Of a stretch of 64,000 bases of DNA, positions 1-8,579 are shown piece after piece. The stretch's first letter is position 1. Each line of letters starts with the position of its first letter. The position numbers and the translations under genes are program-made. The notes below the pieces were generated by a model that ran no database searches, was not told where the DNA came from, and was given only the letters and a program-made list of their open reading frames with translations. The stretch comes from Streptomyces sp. CGMCC 4.7035 (GTDB taxonomy: Bacteria; Actinomycetota; Actinomycetes; Streptomycetales; Streptomycetaceae): assembly GCF_031583065.1 (NCBI RefSeq), contig NZ_CP134053.1, positions 3,968,001-4,032,000 of the forward strand, read 5' to 3'.

Positions 1-1
1 C

Positions 2-1003
2 GTCAACCTCGGCCAGTCCACCAATGACGTCTACCCGACCGCCGTCAAGATCGCGACCGTCTACGCCGTGCGCGGCCTGCTCAAGGCGATGGCCGTGCTT
101 CAGGACGCCTTCGCCCGCAAGGCCGTCGAGTTCCGCGACGTGCTGAAGATGGGCCGCACCCAGTTGCAGGACGCGGTGCCGATGACGCTGGGGCAGGAGT
201 TCTCCGCGTTCGCGGTCATGCTCGACGAGGACCGCAGCCGGCTCGCGGAGGCCGTCGAGCTGATCCACGAGATCAACCTCGGCGCCACGGCGATCGGCAC
301 CGGCCTCAACGCCCCCGCCGGATACGCCGAGTCGGCGCGCCGCCATCTCGCCGAGATCACGGGACTTCCGCTGGTGACGGCCGCCAACCTGGTGGAGGCC
401 ACCCAGGACTGCGGTGCCTTCGTCCAGATGTCCGGCGTGCTCAAGCGGATCGCCGTCAAGCTGTCCAAGAGCTGCAACGACCTGCGTCTGCTGTCCTCCG
501 GTCCGCGCGCGGGCCTGAACGAGATCAACCTGCCGCCGGTGCAGGCCGGTTCGAGCATCATGCCCGGCAAGGTCAACCCGGTGATCCCCGAGGTCGTCAA
601 CCAGGTCGCCTTCGAGGTGATCGGCAACGACGTCACCATCACCATGGCCGCGGAGGCCGGCCAGCTTCAGCTGAACGCCTTCGAGCCGGTCATCCTGCAC
701 TCCCTCTCCGAGAGCATCACGCACCTGGAGCGTGCCTGCCTGACCCTCGCCGAGCGGTGCGTCGCCGGGATCACGGCGAACGAGGCGGAGCTGCGGGCCG
801 CCGTGGAGAACTCCATCGGCCTGGTCACGGCCCTCAACCCGTACATCGGCTACGAGGCGGCCACCGGCATCGCCAAGGAGGCTCTCGCCAGCGGGCGCGG
901 AGTCGCCGAACTCGTGCTGGAGAAGGGCCTGTTGCCGGCCGAGCGGCTTCAGGCCCTGCTGCGGCCCGAGGTCGTAGCGGGCAGTGGCTCGCCGGCGGTC
1001 TGA
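2..1003 (+). CDS. aspA: Aspartate ammonia-lyase, C-terminal part (5' end outside window)
   Basis: Aspartase reversibly converts L-aspartate to fumarate and ammonia in the cytoplasm. The reading frame is already open at the first bases ([13 protein letters not shown]), so the gene begins upstream of the window; a GTG at 68 is only an internal codon. The fumarase/aspartase superfamily signature [12 protein letters not shown] is encoded near 548-583 and carries the mobile catalytic-serine loop. The C-terminal tail follows the normal family layout and ends in GSGSPAV before TGA. It lies about 100 bp before a glutaminase gene on the same strand, so two amino-acid deamidation/deamination enzymes sit together. 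Fumarase class II is the main alternative, but [19 protein letters not shown] and the surrounding sequence fit aspartase better. Confidence 0.93.
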   Translation, partial: VNLGQSTNDVYPTAVKIATVYAVRGLLKAMAVLQDAFARKAVEFRDVLKMGRTQLQDAVPMTLGQEFSAFAVMLDEDRSRLAEAVELIHEINLGATAIGTGLNAPAGYAESARRHLAEITGLPLVTAANLVEATQDCGAFVQMSGVLKRIAVKLSKSCNDLRLLSSGPRAGLNEINLPPVQAGSSIMPGKVNPVIPEVVNQVAFEVIGNDVTITMAAEAGQLQLNAFEPVILHSLSESITHLERACLTLAERCVAGITANEAELRAAVENSIGLVTALNPYIGYEAATGIAKEALASGRGVAELVLEKGLLPAERLQALLRPEVVAGSGSPAV

Positions 1004-1105
1004 CCGGCCGATGTGCACGGCGCACGACACGGCGGGACGGCGTCCGGGGGACGCCGCCCCGCGCGGCGAACGGTGGATGAGCGGCGCCGACGACCGGGCG
1101 GCACA

Positions 1106-2038
1106 ATGGTGATCATGTCCCCGTCGCTGAACTTCCAGCCGGTCCTGGAGCGCATCGCCGAAGAGATGGACAAGACGCCCGGGCGCGGCCGGGCCGCCGA
1201 CTACATCCCGGCCCTCGCCGCCCGTGACCCGCGCCGCTTCGGCATGGCGGTCGCCGAGCTGGACGGCACGGTCTACGGCGTGGGGGAGTGGCGGCAGCCG
1301 TTCTCCACCCAGTCCATCACCAAGGTCTTCACCCTCGCCCTGAACCTGGCCCGCGAGGGCGACGAACTGTGGGAGCACGTGGGCCGGGAACCGTCCGGCA
1401 ACCCGTTCAACTCCCTGGTCCAGCTGGAGTACGAGAACGGCATCCCGCGCAATCCCTTCATCAACGCGGGCGCCCTCGTCGTCACCGACCGGCTGCACAC
1501 CCGTACCGGTGACGCGGCCGGCACGCTGCTCGACTTCCTGCGGGCCGAGAGCGGCAACGCGGACCTCACCTTCGACAAGGAGGTCGCCGCGTCCGAGACC
1601 GCGCACGGCGACCGCAACGCGGCGCTCGCCCATTTCATGGCGTCCTACGGCAACATCGACAACCCGGTGCCGGCCCTCCTGGAGCAGTACTTCAGGCAGT
1701 GCTCCATCGAGGCGTCCTGTGCGGACCTCGCCCTTGCCACCGGCTTCCTGGCCCGGCACGGTATCCGCGCCGACGGCACCCGGCTGCTGACCCGCAGCCA
1801 GGCCAAGCAGGTCAACGCGGTGATGCTCACCTGCGGCACGTACGACGCGGCGGGTGACTTCGCCTACCGGGTCGGCCTGCCCGGCAAGAGCGGCGTGGGC
1901 GGCGGCATCATCGCGGTCGTCCCCGGCCGCTGCACGCTGTGCGTATGGAGCCCCGGCCTCGACGAGCGCGGCAACTCCGTGGCGGGTGTGGCGGCACTCG
2001 ACCGCTTCACCACCTTGACGGGGCTGTCCGTCTTCTGA
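1106..2038 (+). CDS. glsA: Glutaminase A
   Basis: Serine-type glutaminase of the beta-lactamase-like fold, hydrolysing glutamine to glutamate and ammonia in the cytoplasm. The nucleophile motif S-I-T-K (STQSITKVF, about residue 70) and the downstream stretches NPFNSLVQLEYENGIPRNPFINAGA and GKSGVGGGIIAVVPG are family hallmarks. Length is 310 aa from ATG 1106 or 307 aa from ATG 1115; both are usual for the family. No good Shine-Dalgarno sequence precedes either ATG, so a leaderless or weakly initiated transcript is possible. The gene follows aspA on the same strand and a shared nitrogen role is plausible, but co-transcription is an inference. Confidence 0.95.
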   Translation: MVIMSPSLNFQPVLERIAEEMDKTPGRGRAADYIPALAARDPRRFGMAVAELDGTVYGVGEWRQPFSTQSITKVFTLALNLAREGDELWEHVGREPSGNPFNSLVQLEYENGIPRNPFINAGALVVTDRLHTRTGDAAGTLLDFLRAESGNADLTFDKEVAASETAHGDRNAALAHFMASYGNIDNPVPALLEQYFRQCSIEASCADLALATGFLARHGIRADGTRLLTRSQAKQVNAVMLTCGTYDAAGDFAYRVGLPGKSGVGGGIIAVVPGRCTLCVWSPGLDERGNSVAGVAALDRFTTLTGLSVF

Positions 2039-2159
2039 GGAGCCGACCGGTACCTCCGGGGTCCGCGGTGGCCGCCGATCACTCGGCGGTCACACGCAGT
2101 CCGTCCCGGCGAGGGACATGTGTCGCTTCCCGGCCACCCGGCATTGACACGCTTTCCGA

Positions 2160-3557
2160 GTGTTGGCCATGGCTTTCCCCGTCGATCTCCGCCGCTGCCA
2201 GGCGCTCGGTCTGGCCGGTACCGCCTTTCTCGCGTTGGGCGGTGAGACCGCCGGAGCCCTGCCGGTCGCGGATCTCGTCTCCCCCGAGTCCGGGCGCGCC
2301 GCCCTCGGACTCGTGGGGGTGTACTTCGGTGTGGTCCTGCTGATCGCCGCCTGGGCACTGCTCGGCAGGGTGATACGCGGCCCCGAGCCGCCGACGCCAC
2401 GCGCCTTGCTGCTCGTCCTGGCCGTGTGGGCGGCACCGCTGCTGCTCGCGCCGCCGCTGTTCAGCCGGGACGTGTACAGCTACCTCGCACAGGGCGCCAT
2501 GGTCGACGCCCACATCGACGTGTACGCGCACGGGCCCGCACAGCTCGGTGGTCCGCTCGCGGACGAGGTCGCGCCGGTGTGGCGGGACACCGCGGCACCG
2601 TACGGTCCGGTCTTCCTCGCCGTGGCCTCCGGGCTCTCCGGCCTGACCCGCGGCGAACTGCCGGCCGGGCTGCTCGGCATGCGGCTGGTCGCACTCCTCG
2701 GCGTGGCCCTGATGGCGGCGGCGCTGCCGCGGCTCGCCCGGCAGTGCGGTGCCGATCCGGTCGCCGCCCTGTGGCTCGGCGCCCTCAACCCGCTGGTGCT
2801 GCTGCACCTGGTCGCCGGCGCCCACAACGACGCCGTCATGCTCGGGCTGCTCGGCGTCGGCCTGCTCACCGCCCGCGGCCGTCTGTACGTCCTCGGCGTC
2901 GTCCTGGTCACGCTTGCCGCGCTGGTCAAGGCACCGGCCGCGCTCGGCCTGCCGGCCGTGATCGCGCTGCGCCGGCACGTCGGTCTCGCCCGGGCGGCGG
3001 CGACGACCACGGCGGTCGCACTCGCCACCACGGTCGTGGCCACCGCCGTCGTCGGCACGGGATACGGCTGGATAGCGGCCCTGAAGACGCCCGTATCGCC
3101 GCACAACTGGTCGCCCACCAGCGTCCTCGGCCGGGTCACCGGCCGTCTGCTCGAAGGGCTGGGCAGCGACCTGGCGCCTCTCGCGACCCCTGTCTGGCAC
3201 GCGGCCGGACTCCTCGCGACCACGGTCGCGGTGCTGTTCATATGGCTGAGGCTGCGGCCGGGACCGGTCTACGCGCTCGGCCTGAGCCTCGCCGCCGTAG
3301 CCGTCCTCGGCCCGGCGATCCGGCCCTGGTACGCCCTGTGGGGACTCTTCCTCATCGCCGCCGCCGCGCCCAGCACCTCCGTACGCCACCGGGTGGCCGC
3401 CGTCACCGCCGTCCTCGCGCTCGCCGTGCTGCCGAGCGGCGGCCCGCCCGACCTCGCCCAGGTGGCCCTGGCCGTCTCCGGTGGCGTCCTCGCCGTGGTC
3501 GTGCTCTTGCAGGCGCACCAGGCGGCACAGGCACCGGCGCTGGGGCGGACCGCGTGA
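2160..3557 (+). CDS. mptB: Polyprenol phosphomannose-dependent mannosyltransferase, MptB-like
   Basis: Polytopic membrane glycosyltransferase of the GT-C type. In mycobacteria MptB adds alpha-1,6-mannose from polyprenol-phosphate-mannose during lipomannan synthesis. About 465 aa, with a dozen or so hydrophobic segments. The early extracytoplasmic loop contains SRDVYSYLAQG (near residue 103), where acidic residues are catalytic in this fold, followed by NPLVLLHLVAGAHNDAVM. The start is uncertain: GTG 2160, TTG 2163 and ATG 2169 are in one cluster with only a weak ribosome site. The stop overlaps the next gene's GTG (GTGA at 3554-3557), so the two membrane transferases are probably translated together. 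Confidence 0.8.
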   Translation: MLAMAFPVDLRRCQALGLAGTAFLALGGETAGALPVADLVSPESGRAALGLVGVYFGVVLLIAAWALLGRVIRGPEPPTPRALLLVLAVWAAPLLLAPPLFSRDVYSYLAQGAMVDAHIDVYAHGPAQLGGPLADEVAPVWRDTAAPYGPVFLAVASGLSGLTRGELPAGLLGMRLVALLGVALMAAALPRLARQCGADPVAALWLGALNPLVLLHLVAGAHNDAVMLGLLGVGLLTARGRLYVLGVVLVTLAALVKAPAALGLPAVIALRRHVGLARAAATTTAVALATTVVATAVVGTGYGWIAALKTPVSPHNWSPTSVLGRVTGRLLEGLGSDLAPLATPVWHAAGLLATTVAVLFIWLRLRPGPVYALGLSLAAVAVLGPAIRPWYALWGLFLIAAAAPSTSVRHRVAAVTAVLALAVLPSGGPPDLAQVALAVSGGVLAVVVLLQAHQAAQAPALGRTA

Positions 3558-4927
3558 GACCACCGAGCACCGAGCGGGGCCGACTGCTCCTCGTCCTGTT
3601 TCTCGCCGCCGCGGTGGCCGCCTTCACGGCGACGGTGCCGCTGCTGCGCGGCTGGTTCGACCTGCGCGTCTACTACGGGACCGTGGACGCCTGGGCGCAC
3701 CACGGCGGTCGCATCTACGACTACCGGGTGCCGGGGACGTCGTACGGCTTCACGTACCCGCCGTTCGCCGCCCTCGGCATGCTGCCGATGGCGTTCGTCG
3801 GCCTGAACACGGCGATCGGCCTCGCGCTGCTGTTCAACCTCGGTGCCGTCGCCTTCGTCCTGTGGGTCCTCGTCCGCCGGGAACTGCGCCGCTACGGCTG
3901 GTTCGGCTGGGCGCTCGCCTGCTGCGCGCTGGCGCTGCTCGAACCCGTCCGGGACACCGTCAGCTTCGGCCAGGTCAACCTCCTGTTGTTGGCCCTCGTA
4001 CTCGCCGACGCCTGGCTGCTGTCCACCGGGCGGGGGCGCTGGGCCGGGGCCGGCATCGGCCTGGCGGCGGCCGTCAAGCTCACGCCCGCGCTCTTCATCG
4101 GCCTGCTGCTGCTCGCCCGCAGATGGCGGGCCGCTGCCGTCGCGACCGCCGTCGCCGTGGCCGCCACCGCGCTCGCGGCCTGGGCGGCACCGGACGCCTC
4201 CCGCTTCTACTGGACGCGCGCCGTCTGGGACACCACCCGCGTCGGTCGCCTCGACTACGTCTCCAACCAGTCCCTCCAGGGCGTCCTCGCCCGGCTTGTC
4301 GCACCGGAGACACCGAGCCGCGCCGTCTGGGCACTGGCCGTCGTCCTGACCCTCGCGGTGTGGATGTGGCGCACGCACCGTGCGCTGCGGGCCGGCAACT
4401 GGCGGGCCGCCTTCGCCCTCACCGGGCTCGCGGCCTGCCTGGTCAGTCCGATCACCTGGGTGCACCATCTCGTGTGGCTGCTGCCGTCGTTCGCCGTGCT
4501 CGTGCACCGGCGCCGACTGCGGATCGCGGGCGCTCTGTACGCGGTGCTGTGCAGCAGCGTGGTGTGGCTGTGGTTCGACGACGCGTCCGGGATCGACGGC
4601 TTCCTCGGCAGCAACACGTATGTGTGGATCACCCTCGGGCTGCTGCTGGGGCTGCCGGTCGGTCAACCGCGTCTCGATCGCCCGCCCTTGAGCCGCAGCG
4701 CCAGCACGGTGCCCCCGGCGGCCACACCGACCGCGCCCGACAGCGCCCAGGTCTCCAGCCGGCCCGGTCCGTCGCCGTCGCCGACCGGTGTCGCCGCCGG
4801 CAGCGAGGCGGGCCCGGACTGCGCGAGGGGCGGCCGGCCGGGCAGCAGCGAGCCGACCGGCACGACGCGTCCGGTGGCGGCGAAGCCCCAGTCCAGCAGC
4901 GAGCGGGCCTCCTCGAAGACCATGTGA
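3554..4927 (+). CDS. GT87-family (DUF2029) mannosyltransferase-like membrane protein
   Basis: Second GT-C type membrane glycosyltransferase, probably also using a polyprenol-phosphate sugar. It begins at GTG 3554 inside the GTGA overlap with the MptB-like gene. The N-terminal membrane helix is followed by the acidic loop WFDLRVYYGTVDAW and then TSYGFTYPPFAALG, typical of DUF2029/GT87 proteins. Later helices include AAAVKLTPALFIGLLLLARRW, the KLTP element that recurs in the family. The last about 88 residues (from roughly 4664) are Ser/Pro/Ala-rich, contain no helix, and are encoded opposite the carboxypeptidase gene, overlapping it by 265 bp. A normal family member would end near residue 370, so either the stop codon was lost or a frameshift exists near 4660. 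Confidence 0.78.
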   Translation: MRPPSTERGRLLLVLFLAAAVAAFTATVPLLRGWFDLRVYYGTVDAWAHHGGRIYDYRVPGTSYGFTYPPFAALGMLPMAFVGLNTAIGLALLFNLGAVAFVLWVLVRRELRRYGWFGWALACCALALLEPVRDTVSFGQVNLLLLALVLADAWLLSTGRGRWAGAGIGLAAAVKLTPALFIGLLLLARRWRAAAVATAVAVAATALAAWAAPDASRFYWTRAVWDTTRVGRLDYVSNQSLQGVLARLVAPETPSRAVWALAVVLTLAVWMWRTHRALRAGNWRAAFALTGLAACLVSPITWVHHLVWLLPSFAVLVHRRRLRIAGALYAVLCSSVVWLWFDDASGIDGFLGSNTYVWITLGLLLGLPVGQPRLDRPPLSRSASTVPPAATPTAPDSAQVSSRPGPSPSPTGVAAGSEAGPDCARGGRPGSSEPTGTTRPVAAKPQSSSERASSKTM

Positions 4928-5826
4928 CGACCGTGCTCCTGAGGGTTCAGCACCGTCACCACGAGAGTGCGCCCGCCGCGGCGCGCGGCGGCGACGAGCG
5001 TGTTGCCGGCCTCGCTGGTGTAGCCGTTCTTGATGCCGATCAGTCCGGGGTAGGCCTCGACGCCGTCGGCGCCGGTCAGCAGCCGGTTGGTGTTGTGGAT
5101 CTCGTACGGCCCGCCGTCGCCGGGGAAGCTCGACGCGGCGGTCGCGCAGTAGCGGGCGAACTCCGTGTCGCGCAGCCCGGCCCGCCCGAACACCGCGAGG
5201 TCGTACGCCGACGACACCTGCCCCGGAGCGTCGTACCCGTCGGGCGAGACGACGTGGGTGTCGAGGGCGCCCAGTGCACGGGCCTTGGCCTGCATCTGGC
5301 GGATCGTGGTCTGCCAGCCGCCGTTGAGCGCGGCCAGAACGTGGACGGCGTCGTTGCCGGAGTTCAGGAACACCCCCTCCCACAGGTCGCTCACCCGGTA
5401 GGTGTGTCCCTCCTTGACGCCGACGATGCTGCTGCCGGGGCCTACGTCCGCCAGTTCCTCCTCGGTGACGGTGTGCCGTCTGTTGGCGGGCAGCACCGGG
5501 AGCACGGTGAGCGCGAACAGCGTCTTCAGGGTGCTCGCGGGCGGCAGCGGGCGGTGCGCGTCGTGCGCGGCGAGCACCTCGCCGGAGTCGACGTCGGCCA
5601 CCAGCCACGACAGTGCCGACACCTCCGGGACCTCGGGGGCTCCCAGGCGCGGCTGCACCTGTGTTCCGGAGCGGTACAGCACCGGCGGCTGCGAAGTCAG
5701 GGGCCGCGGGGTGTCGCGGTCGCTGCCCGTGCGGGCGGCGACCGGATGCGGTGTGAGGGCCAGCGCGCCGGCCGCGCAGAGCGCGCAGCAGGCGGCTGCG
5801 GCGCGAGGTGAGAGTCCGATGGTCAT
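4663..5826 (-). CDS. Secreted D-alanyl-D-alanine carboxypeptidase (peptidase S11)
   Basis: Low-molecular-weight penicillin-binding protein that trims the terminal D-Ala of peptidoglycan stem peptides outside the cell. ATG 5826 gives 387 aa with a signal peptide (a hydrophobic A/C/L stretch at residues 10-30, then PVAARTG). The three active-site motifs are present in order: STLK in PPASTLKTLF, SGN in FLNSGNDAV, and KNG in GIKNGYTSEAG, a common variant of KTG. A C-terminal membrane helix (WALSGAVGVAAGGTVLALRL) and a basic tail anchor it. The gene converges on the GT87 gene with a 265-bp overlap of coding sequence. Confidence 0.92.
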   Translation of the reverse strand: MTIGLSPRAAAACCALCAAGALALTPHPVAARTGSDRDTPRPLTSQPPVLYRSGTQVQPRLGAPEVPEVSALSWLVADVDSGEVLAAHDAHRPLPPASTLKTLFALTVLPVLPANRRHTVTEEELADVGPGSSIVGVKEGHTYRVSDLWEGVFLNSGNDAVHVLAALNGGWQTTIRQMQAKARALGALDTHVVSPDGYDAPGQVSSAYDLAVFGRAGLRDTEFARYCATAASSFPGDGGPYEIHNTNRLLTGADGVEAYPGLIGIKNGYTSEAGNTLVAAARRGGRTLVVTVLNPQEHGRHMVFEEARSLLDWGFAATGRVVPVGSLLPGRPPLAQSGPASLPAATPVGDGDGPGRLETWALSGAVGVAAGGTVLALRLKGGRSRRG

Positions 5827-5991
5827 ACCAGACACCGTAGGAACGCGAGCCGCGAATGCGCGGATTCCTTGGGCCGAGTGGGGGATCGGTTGCTCGGACA
5901 CCGACGCGGGGCGCCTTGGGAATCATGGCTGGAAAGTTGCTATCTGACAGGTGATTCGTCAGTGAACAGTAGTGACGGCCGAGGAGAACAA

Positions 5992-6510
5992 GTGCCTCGG
6001 GTGTTCTGGCCCGGCCATCTCAGCCTGGCCCAGTGGCTGGCCGGCCCGGAGGCGTACGACAAGCCCGCCGGATGGCCGTCATGGTGCTACGGGGCCCCCG
6101 GCGTCTCGCGCGCCGTCCAACTCGCCGCCCTCGCACTGCGGCGTGACGACTGGACGGCCCTGTCACGGGCGTCGGTGGACCGGCTGCTGGCCCTGCCCCT
6201 TGACGACTGGGGCATCAATGACCACGCCCTGTGTCATGGCTGGGCGGGCGCCCTGCACCAACTCGGGCGTCTCAATGAAGACTTCGCGGATCCGCGGATC
6301 GACGTCCTGCGGGACCGTCTGGCCGGCGAACTGACCGCCGCCTTCGACCCGGACCTGCCGTTCGGCCACCGTTTCACCATGACGGGGGTCCCCTTCGGCT
6401 CGGACGTCTCGGGCTACCTGGACGGCGCCGCGGGCGTCGCCCTGGCTCTCGACTCCTACGCCACGGGAACCGCCGCCTCCGGCTGGGACATGCCCTTGCT
6501 CCTGTCCTGA
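5992..6510 (+). CDS. LanC-like protein, C-terminal half only
   Basis: The 172-residue product matches only the C-terminal half of lanthionine synthetase C cyclases. Those enzymes close thioether rings using a zinc ion held by two Cys and one His. Both ligand blocks are visible: SWCYGAPG near residue 36 and CHGWAG near residue 83. The N-terminal half of the alpha/alpha barrel (about 200 aa) is absent, and nothing recognisable remains upstream before the divergent carboxypeptidase start. A GAGGAG ribosome site at 5981-5986 sits 5 nt before GTG 5992, so the fragment may be translated as it stands. No lanthipeptide precursor, LanB or transporter gene is near. It is either a pseudogene relic or a minimal LanC-like protein. 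Confidence 0.6.
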   Translation: MPRVFWPGHLSLAQWLAGPEAYDKPAGWPSWCYGAPGVSRAVQLAALALRRDDWTALSRASVDRLLALPLDDWGINDHALCHGWAGALHQLGRLNEDFADPRIDVLRDRLAGELTAAFDPDLPFGHRFTMTGVPFGSDVSGYLDGAAGVALALDSYATGTAASGWDMPLLLS

Positions 6511-6523
6511 CCTTCGGCTCGCT

Positions 6524-6539
6524 CCGGGGAAAACCCCGG
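6524..6539. terminator. Hairpin between the convergent lanC-like and rho genes
   Basis: CCGGGG-AAAA-CCCCGG forms a perfect 6-bp GC stem with a 4-nt loop in the 41-bp gap between the LanC-like stop at 6510 and the rho stop at 6552. Position and symmetry suit a bidirectional terminator; there is no long U tract. Confidence 0.45.
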
Positions 6540-6551
6540 GCGTTGAGGCCT

Positions 6552-7691
6552 TCAGTCGGCGGGAAGCGTCGGCTGGACCCGGCGCAGGAACGTCGCGTTG
6601 TCGGGAGTCTCGCGCATGCGCTCCAGGAGGGTCTCCAGGCTCGCCTGGCCGTCCCGGGTCTGCAGGGCGCGCCGCAGTCCTCGTACGGCCGTCGACTCGG
6701 CCGGGGACAGGAGGAGTTCCTCGCGGCGGGTGCCGGAAGGGGTGATGTCGACGGCGGGGTAGATCCGGCGGGAGGCGAGGGCACGATCGAGGCGGAGCTC
6801 CATGTTGCCCGTGCTCTTGAGCTCCTCGAAGAAGAAGTCGTCGGCGCGGGAACCGGTCTCGACCAGGGCGGTGGCCAGGATGGTCAGCGAGCCGCCCTCC
6901 TCGGCCAGGCGCGCGGCACCGAAGAGGCGCTTCGGGCCTTGCAGGGCGGCCGCGTCGACGCCGCCGCTGAGGGTGCGGCCACCGGCGGCGGCCGCGTTGT
7001 TGTGCGCCCGGCACAGCCGGGTCAGCGAGTCGAGCAGGATCACGACGTCCTGTCCCTGCTCGACGAGCCGCTTGGCGCGCTCGACGACCAGTTCGGCGAG
7101 CGCGATGTGCTGCTTCGGCGTCCGGTCGAACGTGGAGGCGTACACCTCGCCGCGCACCGAGCGCCGCATGTCGGTGACTTCCTCGGGCCGCTCGTCGAGC
7201 AGTACCACCATCAGATGGCACTCGGGGTGGTTGCCGGCGACGGCCGCCGCGATCTGCTGGAGCAGCACGGTCTTGCCGGTCTTGGGCGGGGCCACGATCA
7301 GCCCGCGCTGGCCCTTGCCGACGGGCGAGACGAGGTCGATGACGCGCCCGGACAGCCCGGCCGCCGGGTGTTCGAGCCGGAGCCGCTCGCGCGGGTGCAG
7401 CGGGGTGAGGTCACGGAAGTGCGGACGGCCGCGCAGGTCGTCGGGAGTGCGGCCGTTGATCCGTTCGACCTCGGTGAGGGAGCGCCCGGCCCCGGCGCCG
7501 ACGAGCGTGTCGCCCTTGCGCAGGCCGTGGCGGCGGATCAGGGCCGGGGAGACCTGGAGGTCGGTGGCCGCGGAGAGGCCGCTCCCGGCGCGCAGGTGCC
7601 CCTTTCCGTTCCCGTCGATGTCGAGGACACCGGTGACGGTCTTGGGCGGGAGTTCCTGCTGTACAGGGGGGTGTTCGAGTGTGGTGGTCAT
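6552..7691 (-). CDS. rho: Short Rho transcription termination factor paralogue
   Basis: RNA-dependent hexameric ATPase of the Rho family, 379 aa from ATG 7691 with ribosome site AAAGGA just upstream. A cold-shock-like RNA-binding domain lies at about residues 20-75, then the RecA-type motor with Walker A APPKTGKT (134-141), Walker B LLDERPEEVTDM, LLDSLTRLCRAHN and LSGGVDAAALQGPKR. The Rho N-terminal helical domain and the long Arg/Asp-rich insert of the main actinobacterial Rho are missing. Where E. coli Rho has GFGFLR, this protein reads GKGHLR, so the two aromatic residues that stack on RNA are replaced. It is therefore probably a second, specialised Rho. The 5' region (7692-7989) holds no gene. 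Confidence 0.85.
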   Translation of the reverse strand: MTTTLEHPPVQQELPPKTVTGVLDIDGNGKGHLRAGSGLSAATDLQVSPALIRRHGLRKGDTLVGAGAGRSLTEVERINGRTPDDLRGRPHFRDLTPLHPRERLRLEHPAAGLSGRVIDLVSPVGKGQRGLIVAPPKTGKTVLLQQIAAAVAGNHPECHLMVVLLDERPEEVTDMRRSVRGEVYASTFDRTPKQHIALAELVVERAKRLVEQGQDVVILLDSLTRLCRAHNNAAAAGGRTLSGGVDAAALQGPKRLFGAARLAEEGGSLTILATALVETGSRADDFFFEELKSTGNMELRLDRALASRRIYPAVDITPSGTRREELLLSPAESTAVRGLRRALQTRDGQASLETLLERMRETPDNATFLRRVQPTLPAD

Positions 7692-7989
7692 GTGTGGTCC
7701 TTTCACGGACGGAAACCGGAAAGAGGGAAGGGAAAGGGGAGGGGAGGATCGAGCCGGGAGGCGGGCGTGATCACGCCTCGGTACGGCGGGGAACATCACC
7801 TCGGGTACGCGGAAACGCGCTGCTTGCGAGGTGGTGCGGGGAAGCCGATACGCCGCCGGAAACGACAGGCGGGTCGGCGATTTCAGGAGGAACTGGCACC
7901 GGCGCCCGAAGAGCGGCGTACACAAGTGCTGACCGCACTGTAGCACTCGGAGCGCTCGTGCGGAGGGGAATTGTCGCTCAGTGGTGTCT

Positions 7990-8472
7990 TCAACGCGTCG
8001 ACGGCGTCGATTGTTCCGGGCTCTGTCGCAGGCGGTCGAGAACCTTGGGCGACAGACGTTCGGCGAGCTGCTCCAGCAGGGCGATGGTGTCCGCGATCTC
8101 CTGCGCGTCGTCGGTACCGAGCGCGGTGCCGACCGCCGCGTCGATCGGCGCGGCGGCCACCTGCGCGCGGCGGCCGGAGATCTCGGGGTCGCGTCGGAGC
8201 AGCGTGCGCCTGCGGTCGGCGGGGTCGGTCGTGGTCAGCACCGAGCCAGTCTCCCTGAGCCGGGCCACGCACCCGGAGACGGCGCTCTGCGGCAGTCCGG
8301 TGCGGGTGGCGACCTCGCCGACCGTGGTGTCGGGATGGGCGTAGATGTCGAGCATCACGATCAGCACGGAGCGCGTGCTGGTGGAGTACCGGCCGACGCC
8401 CTCGGTCGGGATGGCCTCCTCCCCGATCTTCATCAGGGTCCGGCCGAGGAGGAACAGTTCCGCTCCGTTCAT
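7990..8472 (-). CDS. MarR-family transcriptional regulator
   Basis: Small dimeric winged-helix regulator, 160 aa from ATG 8472. The DNA-binding part includes TTVGEVATRTGLPQSAVSGCVARLRETGSV followed by the wing TTDPADRRRTLL, the classic D-x-R-D/R wing of MarR proteins. It is divergent from an alpha/beta-hydrolase and P450 pair, and two palindromes lie in the 107-bp gap, so autoregulation and control of that pair are likely. MarR proteins usually release DNA on binding small phenolic or lipophilic ligands; the ligand here is unknown. Confidence 0.88.
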   Translation of the reverse strand: MNGAELFLLGRTLMKIGEEAIPTEGVGRYSTSTRSVLIVMLDIYAHPDTTVGEVATRTGLPQSAVSGCVARLRETGSVLTTTDPADRRRTLLRRDPEISGRRAQVAAAPIDAAVGTALGTDDAQEIADTIALLEQLAERLSPKVLDRLRQSPEQSTPSTR

Positions 8473-8498
8473 GGGAGGAGGTTACATCAGGCCAGATG

Positions 8499-8525
8499 CA
8501 TCAGGCTTGATGTATCAGATCTGAT
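8499..8525. promoter_or_regulatory. Two adjacent palindromes, probable MarR operator
   Basis: CATCA-GGCT-TGATG (8499-8512) is followed at once by the perfect palindrome ATCAGATCTGAT (8514-8525). They share the ATCA/TGAT half-site, and a further ATCAGG copy lies at 8486. They lie 27-53 bp upstream of the marR start and about 55-80 bp upstream of the divergent hydrolase start, where they could control both. Confidence 0.6.
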
Positions 8526-8579
8526 GGATTAGCTTGGTTGTTGTCGTCAGGCCACCGCCCATAGCTGGAGGGACCAGTC

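Noticed and set aside
3269..5926. An 885-codon minus-strand open frame across the GT87 and carboxypeptidase genes
   Set aside because: It lies antisense to the transferases and out of frame with the carboxypeptidase; composition is typical of GC-rich shadow frames.
5827..6510. A lanthipeptide cluster
   Set aside because: Only half a LanC-like protein is present, with no precursor, dehydratase or transporter nearby.
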